64,000 nt of DNA from Mycolicibacterium sp. BiH015 (GCF_027706845.1 NZ_JAQGCZ010000006.1:1-64000); one strand, 5' to 3'; positions 1 through 9,246 are shown, counted from the stretch's first letter. Translations and numbers: made by a program. The notes: a model not told the origin generated them from the letters alone.

Positions 1-79
1 CATTCGGACATCTGCACACCGACCACCAAAACCGTCAACCCGCTTGCCAAACAGCAGCGGCTTGACATAGGAGAAACCC

Positions 80-1579
80 ATGCCGCTGCAGAACGGTGAG
101 ACGTTCGCCGGGTACCGAGTTCTGCGGTTACTGGGGTCCGGCGGAATGGGCGAGGTCTACCTGGTTCAACACCCTCGCCTGCCCCGCCAAGAGGCCCTGA
201 AGGTTCTGCGCTCCGATCTTTCGAGTGACGACTCTTTCCGGGAGAGGTTCGTCCGCGAGGCGGATCTCGCCGCAGGCCTGCGTCATTCGCACATAGTTGG
301 CGTGCATGACCGAGGTGAACACCAGGGTCGCCTGTGGATCGCGATGGACTACATAGATGGCATCGACGCAGCGCACCTGTTGGAAAAGAAGTACCCGGCG
401 GGCATGCCCGTTGACCTTGTTGTCCGCATCGCCGCCGACGTGGCTAGCGCTCTGGACTACGCGCATAAGAGGGGCCTACTGCACCGCGACGTGAAGCCCG
501 CCAACATCATCGTCGCGGACCTCGACGGCGAGGAGCCCAACGTCTACCTCGCCGACTTCGGTATCGCGCGACCGCTCGATGACACCAGCGGCATCACCAC
601 CACCAACATGACCGTAGGCACGGTCGCCTACGCCGCGCCAGAACAACTCATGGGCGAACAGATGGACGGACGAGCCGATCAATATGCCCTAGCCGCTACG
701 GTTTACAACCTGTTGAGCGGTGCGCAACTCTTTCCCCACTCCAACCCTGCCGTCGTCATCAGCCGGCACCTCAACACGACACCGCCCAACTTATGTGACT
801 GTCGCCCGGACTGCGCAGGCCTGAACGACGTCCTTCAGATAGCCCTTGCCAAGACCCGGGAGAACCGATTTCCATCCTGTTCGGCGTTCGCGCAGGCCCT
901 GGCCGATGAGTCGTCTGGACAGGGAGGTGCGTCTGCAAACGCAACGACTCAAGCGGCAGGGCAACCACGCAGCTCCGTCTCAACGATGATGCCGAGGCCG
1001 CGCAAACCACCCGCCACGAAGGCTGCGAGACCGCCCAAACCAACCGCCACAAAGGCTGCGAGACCGATCGCGCCACGCGCTGGCAGTCCGAAGAAGCGGG
1101 CGAAGATTCTGCTGCCACTTATCCTGGTGGTGCTGCTGCTCGGGGCCGCAGCGTTCTCGACGACGCAGTTGCTTCGCCCACCCCCACAACCAAGCACTGC
1201 CGCGCCCGACTGGCAACCCTACGTCGACTACGGCAGGCAGTTCGCCGTGACGCTGATGTCGCTCGACTACACCAAGGCCGACGAGGATGTCCAACGCATT
1301 CTCGACGGTGCGACTGGCTCCTTTCGCGACGATTTCGACAAGCAGCGGGCGGACTTCGTAAAGGCAGCGGTCGATTCGAAGGTAGTGACCACCGCAACTG
1401 TGAACAGTGCCGGACTAGAGTCGGTCGGGGACGGCACGGCGTCGGTGCTCGTGGCCGCCACTTCTCAAGTCAGCAATGCGAACGGCGCAAAGGAGGACCC
1501 CCGATCTTGGCGGCTGGTGATGACGGTCATGCGAATCGGTGGCGATTACAAGGTGTCGAAAGTGGAGTTCGCCTCGTGA
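80..1579 (+). CDS. Receptor Ser/Thr protein kinase with Mce-associated-like extracellular domain (kinase 1)
   Basis: Hanks-type (PknB-like) kinase of 499 residues expected to phosphorylate cytoplasmic targets in response to a signal outside the membrane. Residues about 12-270 form the kinase domain: glycine loop GSGGMG (19-24), lysine K41, HRD 135-137 with KPAN following, DFG 159-161 and APE 186-188. All catalytic residues are present. A Pro/Ala/Lys linker with two near-identical ten-residue units (TKAARP endings) leads to one membrane helix at about 343-362. The outer part (about 370-499) resembles Mce-associated (Mas/VirB8-like) proteins. The ATG is preceded by an AGGAGA ribosome site. The stop overlaps the GTG of the next gene by four bases, so the two are translationally coupled. 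Kinase activity is well supported; the ligand is unknown. Confidence 0.93.
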   Translation: MPLQNGETFAGYRVLRLLGSGGMGEVYLVQHPRLPRQEALKVLRSDLSSDDSFRERFVREADLAAGLRHSHIVGVHDRGEHQGRLWIAMDYIDGIDAAHLLEKKYPAGMPVDLVVRIAADVASALDYAHKRGLLHRDVKPANIIVADLDGEEPNVYLADFGIARPLDDTSGITTTNMTVGTVAYAAPEQLMGEQMDGRADQYALAATVYNLLSGAQLFPHSNPAVVISRHLNTTPPNLCDCRPDCAGLNDVLQIALAKTRENRFPSCSAFAQALADESSGQGGASANATTQAAGQPRSSVSTMMPRPRKPPATKAARPPKPTATKAARPIAPRAGSPKKRAKILLPLILVVLLLGAAAFSTTQLLRPPPQPSTAAPDWQPYVDYGRQFAVTLMSLDYTKADEDVQRILDGATGSFRDDFDKQRADFVKAAVDSKVVTTATVNSAGLESVGDGTASVLVAATSQVSNANGAKEDPRSWRLVMTVMRIGGDYKVSKVEFAS

Positions 1580-2094
1580 CCCGAACGCGCGCACTGCCGG
1601 TCTGGTGGTGGATCGTCAACGTCGCACTCGTCCTCGCGGTCCTGTTGGTCGGGGCACTGGGGGTGCGACAGGTCGTCGATCGCTCGCTGGTGGACACCAC
1701 GCCGGTGGCCAACCACGCCGACGCCCGGGATGAGGTCATGAAGGCAGCCACGACCGCCACCACGAAGATCCTCACTTACAAGCCCGAAACCCTCGAAGCT
1801 GACCTCGCTGCCGGTTTGGCGTTGACCACGGGCGACTTCAAGAACTACTACCAACAGTTCACTCGCGACATCGTGATGCCCGAAGCGAACAAGAAGCAGG
1901 TGGCTACGACTGCGACCGTCGTGCGCGCAGGAGTGGTGAGCCTAACGACTGAGGACGGCGTCGTCATCGTCTTCGTCAACCAGACCACGACAAGCACGGA
2001 AAAACCTGAGGGTGCCCTTTCCTCGAGCTCCGTGGAGGTCGGGTTGCAAAAGGTGGCCGGTAGCTGGCTGATCAAATCCTTCGACCCCGTGTAG
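1576..2094 (+). CDS. Mce-associated-like membrane protein coupled to kinase 1
   Basis: Protein of 172 residues beginning at a GTG that overlaps the kinase stop codon (GTGA). A longer in-frame reading from 1507 exists but would run through the kinase gene. One N-terminal membrane helix (about residues 8-27, WWIVNVALVLAVLLVGALG) is followed by an outer domain of about 140 residues with the pattern of Mce-associated proteins: an early helical part containing a LTTGDFKNYY segment, then beta strands ending near KVAGSWLIKSFDP. The same fold appears to form the outer domain of the upstream kinase, so the two could pair outside the membrane. No mce transporter genes are in the window. The function is inferred from context. 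Confidence 0.8.
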   Translation: MTRTRALPVWWWIVNVALVLAVLLVGALGVRQVVDRSLVDTTPVANHADARDEVMKAATTATTKILTYKPETLEADLAAGLALTTGDFKNYYQQFTRDIVMPEANKKQVATTATVVRAGVVSLTTEDGVVIVFVNQTTTSTEKPEGALSSSSVEVGLQKVAGSWLIKSFDPV

Positions 2095-2308
2095 GGCACG
2101 AATATTCACCGGGTAAAGAGCGCGCCGATGGTGCAAGAAAGTCCGTATGGACAGCGTCTCAAAATAAACGATATATAAGGTCCTCGAAAGCATGTCGCAA
2201 AACTCACGCTCTGCCTGTTGTTGCCTGGTGGTACGCATCGGGAGACAAAAACGCGAGGCCCGCCGTGTCCGACTTACACGAAGCGTCGAGGATCTGCATG
2301 TCGGCAAC

Positions 2309-2314
2309 TAACAT
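2309..2314 (+). promoter_or_regulatory. Putative -10 box for leaderless kinase 2 transcript
   Basis: TAACAT lies exactly six bases before the ATG at 2321, and no Shine-Dalgarno sequence is present. This is the spacing of mycobacterial leaderless genes. Kinase 3 has the identical hexamer at the identical spacing. No clear -35 element is seen. Confidence 0.5.
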
Positions 2315-2320
2315 GCGCCC

Positions 2321-4018
2321 ATGCCCCTTCGGATCGGTGAGGCCTTCGCTGGGTACCGGATTCAGCGGCTGCTTGGCTCGGGCGGGATGGGCGAGGTTTA
2401 CCTCGTCCAACATCCTCGCCTGCCCCGCCAAGAGGCCTTGAAGGTCCTCCGCCCAGACCTTTCCAGCGACGTCTCGTTCCGCGAACGGTTCATTCGCGAA
2501 GCTGACCTTGCTGCAGGGCTGCGGCATCCCCACATCGTCGGAGTACACGACCGGGGTGAACACGAAGGGCATCTGTGGATCGCGATGGACTACATCGACG
2601 GCACCGACGCGGCCCGCCTTTTGGGTCGGAAGTATCCGGCTGGCATGCCGATCGACCTCGTCATCCACATCGCCACCGGCGTGGCCAGCGCTCTGGACTA
2701 CGCGCACAAAAAGGGCCTACTGCATCGCGACGTCAAACCCGCCAACATCATCGTCGCCGACCTCGACAGCGAAGACCCGAACGTCTACCTCGCCGACTTT
2801 GGTATAGCACGACCACTCGACGACACCAGCGGCATCACAACGACCAACATGACCGTGGGAACCGTCGCCTACGCCGCACCAGAACAACTAATGGGTGAAA
2901 CAATGGACGGGCGAGCCGACCAATACGCCCTCGCCGCTACGTCCTACAACCTGCTTACGGGCAATCAACTCTTCCCGCACTCCAACCCGGCGGTAGTCAT
3001 TAGCCGCCACCTCAACACGCCCCCGCCGAAGTTGGGAACGAGCAACCCGAGTCTCGCCGGTTTGGATCACGTCTTTGAGGTGGCGCTGACTAAGAGTCCT
3101 AACGGTCGGTATCCCTCCTGCACCGCGTTCGTCCGCGCCCTCGCAGACATCGCGGTGGAGGGATCAGAATTCGCAGCCACCCAAGCCGCACCACGCGCAC
3201 AGACCTTCGAGCCAGCCGCTGCCTTCGTGCCACCACCGACGGCGCGAGTTGGCAAGTTGAAAGTAATCAAAAGTTGGCCCGTCGTTGCGGTAGCAGCTAC
3301 CGCAGTACTCATCGCGATCCTGGTGCTGCTCTTTGCTAGAAGTTACAAGCCCTGGCAAGCGCCCCAAGCCAACAGCGAAGCGGCTGCAACTGCCGCCTCC
3401 ACAACCACGTCTGCAAAGTTCTCCGGTACACCGGCTCCATCTGTAGTAGCAACGAGTGCGGCGACCTCGCAGTCTCGCGCGCCAGAGGCCGTCGGTGAGA
3501 ACCCCATTAACCGCGTGTTCGTCCCTCCGGTCGCGCCACGGATAATGGACCTAGAGCGTGCATTTAGCTTTGTAGTCCCGAGGGGTTGGGATCAAAACGA
3601 CGCTTCGCAGCTTCAGTACGGCTCCGCACGACTGTCTCCGGCAGTAGGTCCATCGGATGCAGAGTCTCTAACTCAAATCACCCTTGGCGTTCTCGATGGG
3701 CGACTGTTCGCGGGTGCGGAGACGAACACTACGACGGCAGCGCAGCGTCTTGCCTCGGATATGGGTGAATTTTATTTGCCATTCCCAGGTGAACGGGTCA
3801 ACCAGCAGGTCGTTCCCCTCAAGGCGGGCGAAATGTCTGGTGTGGCGTCCTATTATGAGGTCAAATTTACTGATAGAGCACTGCCTGACGGGCAGATATG
3901 GGCGGCAGTCATTGCGGGAAAAACTAGCCGCTATTTCGTTATCTGGCTGGGGCAACCGGATTTCCCGGTAGACATGGAGGCCGCCATGGCTCTCGCTGAG
4001 TCGATCCGCGAAACGTGA
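2321..4018 (+). CDS. Receptor Ser/Thr protein kinase with Apa/fibronectin-attachment-like extracellular domain (kinase 2)
   Basis: Kinase of 565 residues with complete catalytic motifs at the same positions as kinase 1 (GSGGMG 19-24, K41, HRD 135-137, DFG 159-161). A membrane helix follows W319 (about 319-341), then a Ser/Thr/Ala linker. From about residue 400 the outer domain closely matches the alanine/proline-rich antigen Apa (MPT32, fibronectin-attachment protein family) as I know it: [46 protein letters not shown] and a WLGQ...ALAESIR ending all have direct counterparts. Apa is normally a free secreted glycoprotein; here the domain is the sensor of a kinase. The start is taken at 2321 because of a leaderless promoter. 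The kinase part is nearly identical in DNA to kinase 3. Confidence 0.93.
   Translation: MPLRIGEAFAGYRIQRLLGSGGMGEVYLVQHPRLPRQEALKVLRPDLSSDVSFRERFIREADLAAGLRHPHIVGVHDRGEHEGHLWIAMDYIDGTDAARLLGRKYPAGMPIDLVIHIATGVASALDYAHKKGLLHRDVKPANIIVADLDSEDPNVYLADFGIARPLDDTSGITTTNMTVGTVAYAAPEQLMGETMDGRADQYALAATSYNLLTGNQLFPHSNPAVVISRHLNTPPPKLGTSNPSLAGLDHVFEVALTKSPNGRYPSCTAFVRALADIAVEGSEFAATQAAPRAQTFEPAAAFVPPPTARVGKLKVIKSWPVVAVAATAVLIAILVLLFARSYKPWQAPQANSEAAATAASTTTSAKFSGTPAPSVVATSAATSQSRAPEAVGENPINRVFVPPVAPRIMDLERAFSFVVPRGWDQNDASQLQYGSARLSPAVGPSDAESLTQITLGVLDGRLFAGAETNTTTAAQRLASDMGEFYLPFPGERVNQQVVPLKAGEMSGVASYYEVKFTDRALPDGQIWAAVIAGKTSRYFVIWLGQPDFPVDMEAAMALAESIRET
2369..2889 (+). repeat. About 521-bp identical segment shared with kinase 3 (copy 1)
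   Basis: By direct reading the DNA from 2369 to 2889 is identical to 4314-4834 (constant offset 1945). Identity starts after codon 16 and stops abruptly at a silent difference at 2890. Synonymous positions are conserved too, so this reflects recent duplication or gene conversion, not only protein-level constraint. Confidence 0.9.
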
Positions 4019-4253
4019 ATTCTGGTTCATGATGTAGAACCGCGAGGTCCGCGCCCCTCTAGCAGGCTTGGCACTCCAACGCGGTGATATGGGGACACCT
4101 TGCGACGTCCTGCGTCGCCGGTTCGTCCCAACTCTGAAGCGCTGCAGCGGATCTACGGGTCCACACGTGGAGCCGCCATTTGCAGGGGCTTGCCGTCGAC
4201 CGCCTCCGGGCGGTGAGTTCGCTGCTGCGCAGACCTAGCTGCGTAGCAGCAGC

Positions 4254-4259
4254 TAACAT
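4254..4259 (+). promoter_or_regulatory. Putative -10 box for leaderless kinase 3 transcript
   Basis: TAACAT ends six bases before the ATG at 4266, the same motif and spacing as upstream of kinase 2, and no ribosome site is visible. The rest of the upstream region differs from that of kinase 2. Confidence 0.5.
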
Positions 4260-4265
4260 CTCGCC

Positions 4266-6263
4266 ATGCCGCTTCGGATCGGTGAGGCCTTCGCCGGGTA
4301 CAGGGTTCTCCGACTGCTTGGCTCGGGCGGGATGGGCGAGGTTTACCTCGTCCAACATCCTCGCCTGCCCCGCCAAGAGGCCTTGAAGGTCCTCCGCCCA
4401 GACCTTTCCAGCGACGTCTCGTTCCGCGAACGGTTCATTCGCGAAGCTGACCTTGCTGCAGGGCTGCGGCATCCCCACATCGTCGGAGTACACGACCGGG
4501 GTGAACACGAAGGGCATCTGTGGATCGCGATGGACTACATCGACGGCACCGACGCGGCCCGCCTTTTGGGTCGGAAGTATCCGGCTGGCATGCCGATCGA
4601 CCTCGTCATCCACATCGCCACCGGCGTGGCCAGCGCTCTGGACTACGCGCACAAAAAGGGCCTACTGCATCGCGACGTCAAACCCGCCAACATCATCGTC
4701 GCCGACCTCGACAGCGAAGACCCGAACGTCTACCTCGCCGACTTTGGTATAGCACGACCACTCGACGACACCAGCGGCATCACAACGACCAACATGACCG
4801 TGGGAACCGTCGCCTACGCCGCACCAGAACAACTCATGGGTGATGATGTCGACGGTCGTTCCGATCAGTACGCACTTGCCGCGACCGCTTACCACCTGCT
4901 TGCCGGCGTTCAGCCTTTTCCACATTCAAATCCGGCGGTAGTCATTAGCCGGCACCTAACCACGCCACCGCCAAGGCTGTCCGATACGCGAAGTGACCTC
5001 ACTCTATTCGATCCTCTACTGTCAAGGGCTCTTTCGAAAGACCCTGAAGCAAGGTTCACCCGGTGTGCCGATTTCGCTCAAGCTATGACCGTCAGCGGCG
5101 GCACCCCATTAGGAGGCGACCGCAGTCCGTTTGCGCCGACGGTGTCGGCGCTGGCATTGTCGACAAGCGGCCCTAGCCACACAGCGCCAACCGAGTCGGC
5201 GGCGCCTTTACCGGCGCAGGCTTCTGCCTGTGTCGGTCGGGTAATCAACGCCGCATCACCTTCGCGACCACGAACCGCGCTCACCGTCGCGGCCATAGTT
5301 GGCGTTATCCTCGCTTCGACCGGCATAGTTCTCTGGAAGCCATGGACCCATAACCCCAATGGAGGGGGTGCCGGCGATCCCTCTGTAGCGACGAAAACAG
5401 AGGTACCTGCCACCAATACCGGCCCCTTGACGGGAATCTATATCGCAGGGTTCGGTCCTGAACTGCAGCTCTCGGACCGTAAGGTCCTGAATCCCGAGCC
5501 GGCTCGTGGGACCTTCGAGATCCGATCGACGTGTACGCCAGCCGGTTGCGTCGCGGTCGCCAACGCTATCGATGGGCCTACCATCAACCGGAAGTTTGTA
5601 TTCGATGAAGTTGGCGCAGAATGGATCTCAGTCAGCACTGCACCGAGCGCGTCTCCGGTTGTGTCGGCGGGCATGCATGCCGGCTGTGAGCAAGGCTTGT
5701 CCCCGGAAATCTGGGAAACTCTGATCATTCGACCGACACCCAGCGGCGATTTCACTGGGCACTACGAAGCTTTCAATGCCAACAACTGCAACACATCGCG
5801 GACGATCGACCTGAAACGAGCTGGCGACGTGAACACCGCGTCTATTGAAGACCCAGCCGAACTACCGGCGCGGATAGTCTCGCCAGCACAGAACTGGCGG
5901 GGCCGCTACCGGTACACCTACAGCAAAGATGGCTACTCCCACGATGCCGACGGACTTATTCGAACCGACTGTCTCCGCACCGGAGAACGCTGTATGAGCT
6001 ACTTCAGTGAACCCAACTCCGCAGAACCCTTTGTCTTCGCTGACGGTCGCTGGACTCTCCACTACGAGGGACCGGTGGGTTGTGGCGATGCAGACGGTCC
6101 TCGCGCGCAGATCGACAGAAGCGCGGAACTCGAACTTCCAAACCCGATGACGACGCCCATCGACGTGCTGGAAGGGAGAGGTCAAGAGGAAGTACTGCCC
6201 GGTCCGTGTGGCGCAGTTCCATTATCGCCTTATAGCCTCCGCTTCGAGCGGCTAGGTGATTGA
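4266..6263 (+). CDS. Receptor Ser/Thr protein kinase with Cys-rich extracellular domain (kinase 3)
   Basis: Kinase of 665 residues. The catalytic domain matches kinase 2 almost exactly up to about residue 190 and then diverges. All catalytic motifs are present. After an Ala/Ser/Pro linker one membrane helix lies at about 338-358. The outer region (about 375-665) has paired short beta-type blocks with many cysteines ([29 protein letters not shown]) and resembles the extracellular part of PknJ/PknH-like kinases of rapid-growing mycobacteria; this is from memory of the family. The protein may bind a cell-wall or secreted ligand. The three kinase genes are tandem on the same strand, separated by gaps of about 230-250 bp that hold no other gene. 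Confidence 0.92.
   Translation: MPLRIGEAFAGYRVLRLLGSGGMGEVYLVQHPRLPRQEALKVLRPDLSSDVSFRERFIREADLAAGLRHPHIVGVHDRGEHEGHLWIAMDYIDGTDAARLLGRKYPAGMPIDLVIHIATGVASALDYAHKKGLLHRDVKPANIIVADLDSEDPNVYLADFGIARPLDDTSGITTTNMTVGTVAYAAPEQLMGDDVDGRSDQYALAATAYHLLAGVQPFPHSNPAVVISRHLTTPPPRLSDTRSDLTLFDPLLSRALSKDPEARFTRCADFAQAMTVSGGTPLGGDRSPFAPTVSALALSTSGPSHTAPTESAAPLPAQASACVGRVINAASPSRPRTALTVAAIVGVILASTGIVLWKPWTHNPNGGGAGDPSVATKTEVPATNTGPLTGIYIAGFGPELQLSDRKVLNPEPARGTFEIRSTCTPAGCVAVANAIDGPTINRKFVFDEVGAEWISVSTAPSASPVVSAGMHAGCEQGLSPEIWETLIIRPTPSGDFTGHYEAFNANNCNTSRTIDLKRAGDVNTASIEDPAELPARIVSPAQNWRGRYRYTYSKDGYSHDADGLIRTDCLRTGERCMSYFSEPNSAEPFVFADGRWTLHYEGPVGCGDADGPRAQIDRSAELELPNPMTTPIDVLEGRGQEEVLPGPCGAVPLSPYSLRFERLGD
4314..4834 (+). 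repeat. About 521-bp identical segment shared with kinase 2 (copy 2)
   Basis: Partner of 2369-2889. The match ends within the codon for the Leu just before the MG(E/D) segment that follows the APEQL motif, well inside the kinase domain, so the shared tract covers the N-lobe and the catalytic and activation loops. Confidence 0.9.
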
Positions 6264-6430
6264 GCTTGCAGATTAGGCCGGGTGGCTCCGCAAAATTCGG
6301 CACGCCCAACTTCCCGAGCCTCCTCTGCAAGGGCCTGCCTTCTAACGTCTCGAAAACGACCACATTCGAGACAGCTCGCGAGCGGTGACGGGCGAGGCGG
6401 TTCTGCCAGCTCGATGTGTATCGAAAGTTG

Positions 6431-6479
6431 GTCTCAAATATTGATGTTTCATTAATGAGTACTACGGCATTTATGAGAC
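6431..6479. promoter_or_regulatory. Inverted repeat in AT-rich region before the serine recombinase
   Basis: GTCTCA at 6431-6436 is matched by TGAGAC at 6474-6479 around an AT-rich centre that includes CATTAATG. This is the size and composition expected of a recombinase binding or crossover site or an operator, directly in front of the recombinase start at 6489. The function is inferred. Confidence 0.45.
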
Positions 6480-6488
6480 ACTAGTTGG

Positions 6489-7076
6489 GTGAACTCGGCT
6501 ACCACGACTACTGGAACCCTCGTCGGCTACACCCGCGTCTCCACCGTCACTCAAACCCTTGATCAACAGAACGATGCGTTGGATGCCGCCGGAGTCACCA
6601 AGGTGTTCTCAGACGTAATGTCTGGTGCTCGTGACGACCGACCCGGCCTGGCGGAGTTGATGACCTACGTGCGCGAGGGCGACACCGTGGTGGTCTGGAA
6701 GCTCGACAGACTGGGCCGCAACATGCTGCACATCCTGCAGACAGTCAAGGCACTGAACGAGCGTGGCGTCACCCTAGTGTCGACCTCCGACGGAATCGAC
6801 TCGTCTACCCCGGCGGGCCGCATGATGATCGGGGTCCTGGGGTCACTGGCTGAGTACGAGCGTGAGCTGATCAAAGAGCGCACTGCGTTGAAGCGGGTCG
6901 CCTCTCGGGCGAGCGGCACGAAGTTCGGCAGGCCCCGTAAGGTCGATGACGCTGACCACATCGCCACCGCCAAGAGGATGAAGGCCGACGGCCATATGGC
7001 GAAAGACATCGCCAAATACCTCGGAGTTAGCCGTGCGACGCTCTATCGCTACCTCGGCGACGTCGAGGTTGCCTGA
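6489..7076 (+). CDS. Serine recombinase (resolvase/invertase family)
   Basis: Protein of 195 residues, the usual length for small resolvases and invertases. The N-terminal catalytic domain has the nucleophile in RVST (S18), an LDQQ segment, the DRLGRN motif and a GRMMIGVLGSLAEYERELI helix region that leads into the dimer helix E. The C-terminal part (about 150-195) has a GRPRK hinge and a helix-turn-helix (KDIAKYLGVSRATLYRYL). It acts on DNA as a dimer or tetramer to cut and rejoin sites. The GTG start has no ribosome site, and a GACACT box seven bases upstream would fit a leaderless start. The protein looks intact, in contrast to the recombinase at 13,155. It may act on the inverted repeat just upstream. 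Confidence 0.93.
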   Translation: MNSATTTTGTLVGYTRVSTVTQTLDQQNDALDAAGVTKVFSDVMSGARDDRPGLAELMTYVREGDTVVVWKLDRLGRNMLHILQTVKALNERGVTLVSTSDGIDSSTPAGRMMIGVLGSLAEYERELIKERTALKRVASRASGTKFGRPRKVDDADHIATAKRMKADGHMAKDIAKYLGVSRATLYRYLGDVEVA

Positions 7077-7109
7077 CACGTCACCACCAATCGGCATCAG
7101 AGTCCGGCG

Positions 7110-8495
7110 CTAACTCGAACCGCGCTCGCGGCGCGACTCTATGTCCTTCTTGATCTGTCCGTACTGGTCAGCGAAGGCCAGGACTCTTGGGTCGAGCTGA
7201 GAATACGCCGGCGTGCGAAAGCGTCTCGTAAATCCGGGGCCGGTTTGAAGCGCGTACAGCCCTTGTCGCCCGTTGAAACGCGTGACCAGCTCCCGAACGG
7301 TCGCAGCATCCTGGGTAACCTCGGTTGCGGGGAACATGACCGCGTCGATCTCGTCTTGTAACGGGCCAAACACGGGCGCGAGATCCTTGATCATGTCGAG
7401 CACACTCGGGTCCTCGGTCATGGCTTCTAGCTCGGTCCGCTTGTAGGCCTTCTTCATGACGCCGGAGGACTTGGACATCCAGTAGCGGCTCATCCCGAGT
7501 TCGATTGTCGCGTCGCGGTGCAGCCGGGCGGCCATTCCCACGGTGAAGGCGTCCATGTTCACGTGCAACATGACGTGGCGAAGCTCGATCAGCCAGCGGT
7601 ATGCAAAGCTGCCGGAGTAGGTGTCGTTAAACAGCTTCCTGACTGCGAGGTGCTCGACCGACTGGTCGCCAAACTTGTGCTTCACCTGGTAGAGGGTCTG
7701 ATCCTGGTGGCTGTGCAAGGCACTCGTAAACGCGATCAACGCGGACCGGATGCGTCGGATTCGTTCGTGGGTCTCCTCCATGTTCGACAGTGAAAACTTC
7801 TGATCCTGAACCTCGCGCAGCACATTCCCCACGACCACGACGAACGAGTCGCTCATGTCGGAGACGTAGCTGAATAGGTCCTGGTCAAGGAGGCGCTTAA
7901 GTCGGTCGTAGGCTTCGGCATATCGGTTGTGCTCGTCCTCGGTGAACTCGCATACCTGCGTGAAGATGATGTCGGCCTCCACCGTGGGGTCCTGATAGCC
8001 GAGGATTGCGCCATAGGGGTGCGCACGTGCGTAGTCGTCGGCAGCCTCGTCTTCCGCGATGCGGTTGGTCGCGGCCTCTTGGGCTTGTTTGAACTTGGTC
8101 TTCACTGCTTCGACGCGGGCAGCGATAGCTTCGGCGGTCGGGACCTCATTAGCAAGCCACCCCTGTGCGTCGTTGCGTACGCCCTGAAGAGCCGCGATCA
8201 GCGAGGACTGAGCTGCCTCACGGGTAATCCGTTCGTCGAGAGCCGCTGCCATCGAGACCTGTGCAAAGTTCTTGGCGACTTCCAGCAGGAGAAGCGCGGC
8301 AGGGCTATTTGGTGCAGGAGGCCGCTCGGCCAGCGCCTTGTGCCACCGTTCACCCGCTGCTTCGCAGAAGTCAATAGCCTCGTTGCCGACCAGCGATGGG
8401 AGATCAGCCACATAATTGTCGAGCCAAGCAACCCATCGCCTGAGGTCGTTTGCGGCCTCCTCGTCGGGTATGCCGCTGGCCTCGCGGTCTACCAT
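7110..8495 (-). CDS. Uncharacterised helical protein with a HEPN-like Rx4H motif
   Basis: Protein of 461 residues, apparently cytoplasmic, with no signal or membrane segment and largely helical composition. I do not recognise a named family. The segment WLIELRHVMLH (R306, H311) has the R-x4-H spacing of HEPN ribonucleases and resembles the YxxLRNYxxH segment seen in some HEPN-like proteins. A GGAG ribosome site lies six bases before the ATG. The gene is transcribed toward the recombinase and away from its neighbours at 8596 and 9433, which are also uncharacterised. A role as an RNase in defence is possible but rests on one short motif. Confidence 0.7.
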   Translation of the reverse strand: MVDREASGIPDEEAANDLRRWVAWLDNYVADLPSLVGNEAIDFCEAAGERWHKALAERPPAPNSPAALLLLEVAKNFAQVSMAAALDERITREAAQSSLIAALQGVRNDAQGWLANEVPTAEAIAARVEAVKTKFKQAQEAATNRIAEDEAADDYARAHPYGAILGYQDPTVEADIIFTQVCEFTEDEHNRYAEAYDRLKRLLDQDLFSYVSDMSDSFVVVVGNVLREVQDQKFSLSNMEETHERIRRIRSALIAFTSALHSHQDQTLYQVKHKFGDQSVEHLAVRKLFNDTYSGSFAYRWLIELRHVMLHVNMDAFTVGMAARLHRDATIELGMSRYWMSKSSGVMKKAYKRTELEAMTEDPSVLDMIKDLAPVFGPLQDEIDAVMFPATEVTQDAATVRELVTRFNGRQGLYALQTGPGFTRRFRTPAYSQLDPRVLAFADQYGQIKKDIESRRERGSS

Positions 8496-8595
8496 TCAGG
8501 CTCCATTGTCGTCACTTGCCGGGCAACAAAGTATTCCTGCTTATCGAGAGCGTGTTCAGAAATCGTGCGCCTGCTCCTGCCAAATTCTCTATTGA

Positions 8596-9246
8596 TTACG
8601 TTGTGCGCTGGCGGACAAGCTCGCGTAGCTCGCCGGGATCAACCGGTTTGCCGACGACTAGCGCATCACCGAGTCTGATGTCGCCGATGGTGTCCCACAC
8701 GGACAACCTGACCAGGTGTAGCGAATCGGAGACCAGTGCAGCGATGTCCTTCATGGTGTCGTAGAGAGCGCGTTGCTTCCATCGCGGAGCGCCCGGCCCC
8801 TCCAGTTCACCGGGTTCTCCGGGTGGCGCGAACATCGACTCGCACGAGGGGGTCGTCCATCGCTTGCCCCACTTTCCAGCATCGAGGCACTTTGCTTCGT
8901 GCTGACTGCAGAAGGCGCGGTAGTCCTCGTGCCACGGCAGGTTCGCTGCCCATGGTGATTCGAGTGTCGTCGACCGGTAGCGGTTGAAGTGCAGCTCCTC
9001 GTCGAGTTCGACGACCAGCCCTCCCTCGAAGCCCAGATCCCATGCGCCGGGTCGGGGAGGTCGGAGCGGTTCAGTTCCACCGAGGGCGCGATACGTCGCA
9101 GCCACCTCGGCTCGGGCCTCGTCCGGCAAGTCATCAACCCGGGGCGCTGCGGGAATTGAAGCGGCAGATACCAGCCCGGCGCGGTTCAAGAGTTTCTGCA
9201 GCGCCTGAGCGCGTGTACCAGTACGGACCATCTGCCCAGTCTGCAT
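8596..9246 (-). CDS. Uncharacterised protein, possible PD-(D/E)XK nuclease fold
   Basis: Protein of 216 residues with no signal peptide. Residues about 68-92 read WDLGFEGGLVVELDEELHF, the layout of Vsr-like or DUF559-like nuclease cores: an acidic residue, a hydrophobic strand ending E-x-D/E, then HF. Downstream come two Cys (FCSQH, KCLDA) and a basic RWKQRALYD segment that could supply the catalytic lysine. The homology is not certain and the fold is inferred. It reads in the same direction as the gene at 7110, with 100 bp between them, so they may be co-transcribed. Several Met codons near the N-terminus leave the start uncertain (6 residues). Confidence 0.6.
   Translation of the reverse strand: MQTGQMVRTGTRAQALQKLLNRAGLVSAASIPAAPRVDDLPDEARAEVAATYRALGGTEPLRPPRPGAWDLGFEGGLVVELDEELHFNRYRSTTLESPWAANLPWHEDYRAFCSQHEAKCLDAGKWGKRWTTPSCESMFAPPGEPGELEGPGAPRWKQRALYDTMKDIAALVSDSLHLVRLSVWDTIGDIRLGDALVVGKPVDPGELRELVRQRTT

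Noticed and set aside
1507..1575. Upstream start for the Mce-associated-like gene
   Set aside because: Would read through the kinase C-terminus in another frame; the GTG overlapping the kinase stop gives the expected short N-terminus before the membrane helix.
7929..8678. 249-codon plus-strand frame opposite the HEPN-like gene
   Set aside because: Shadow of the minus-strand gene; no motif and no ribosome site.
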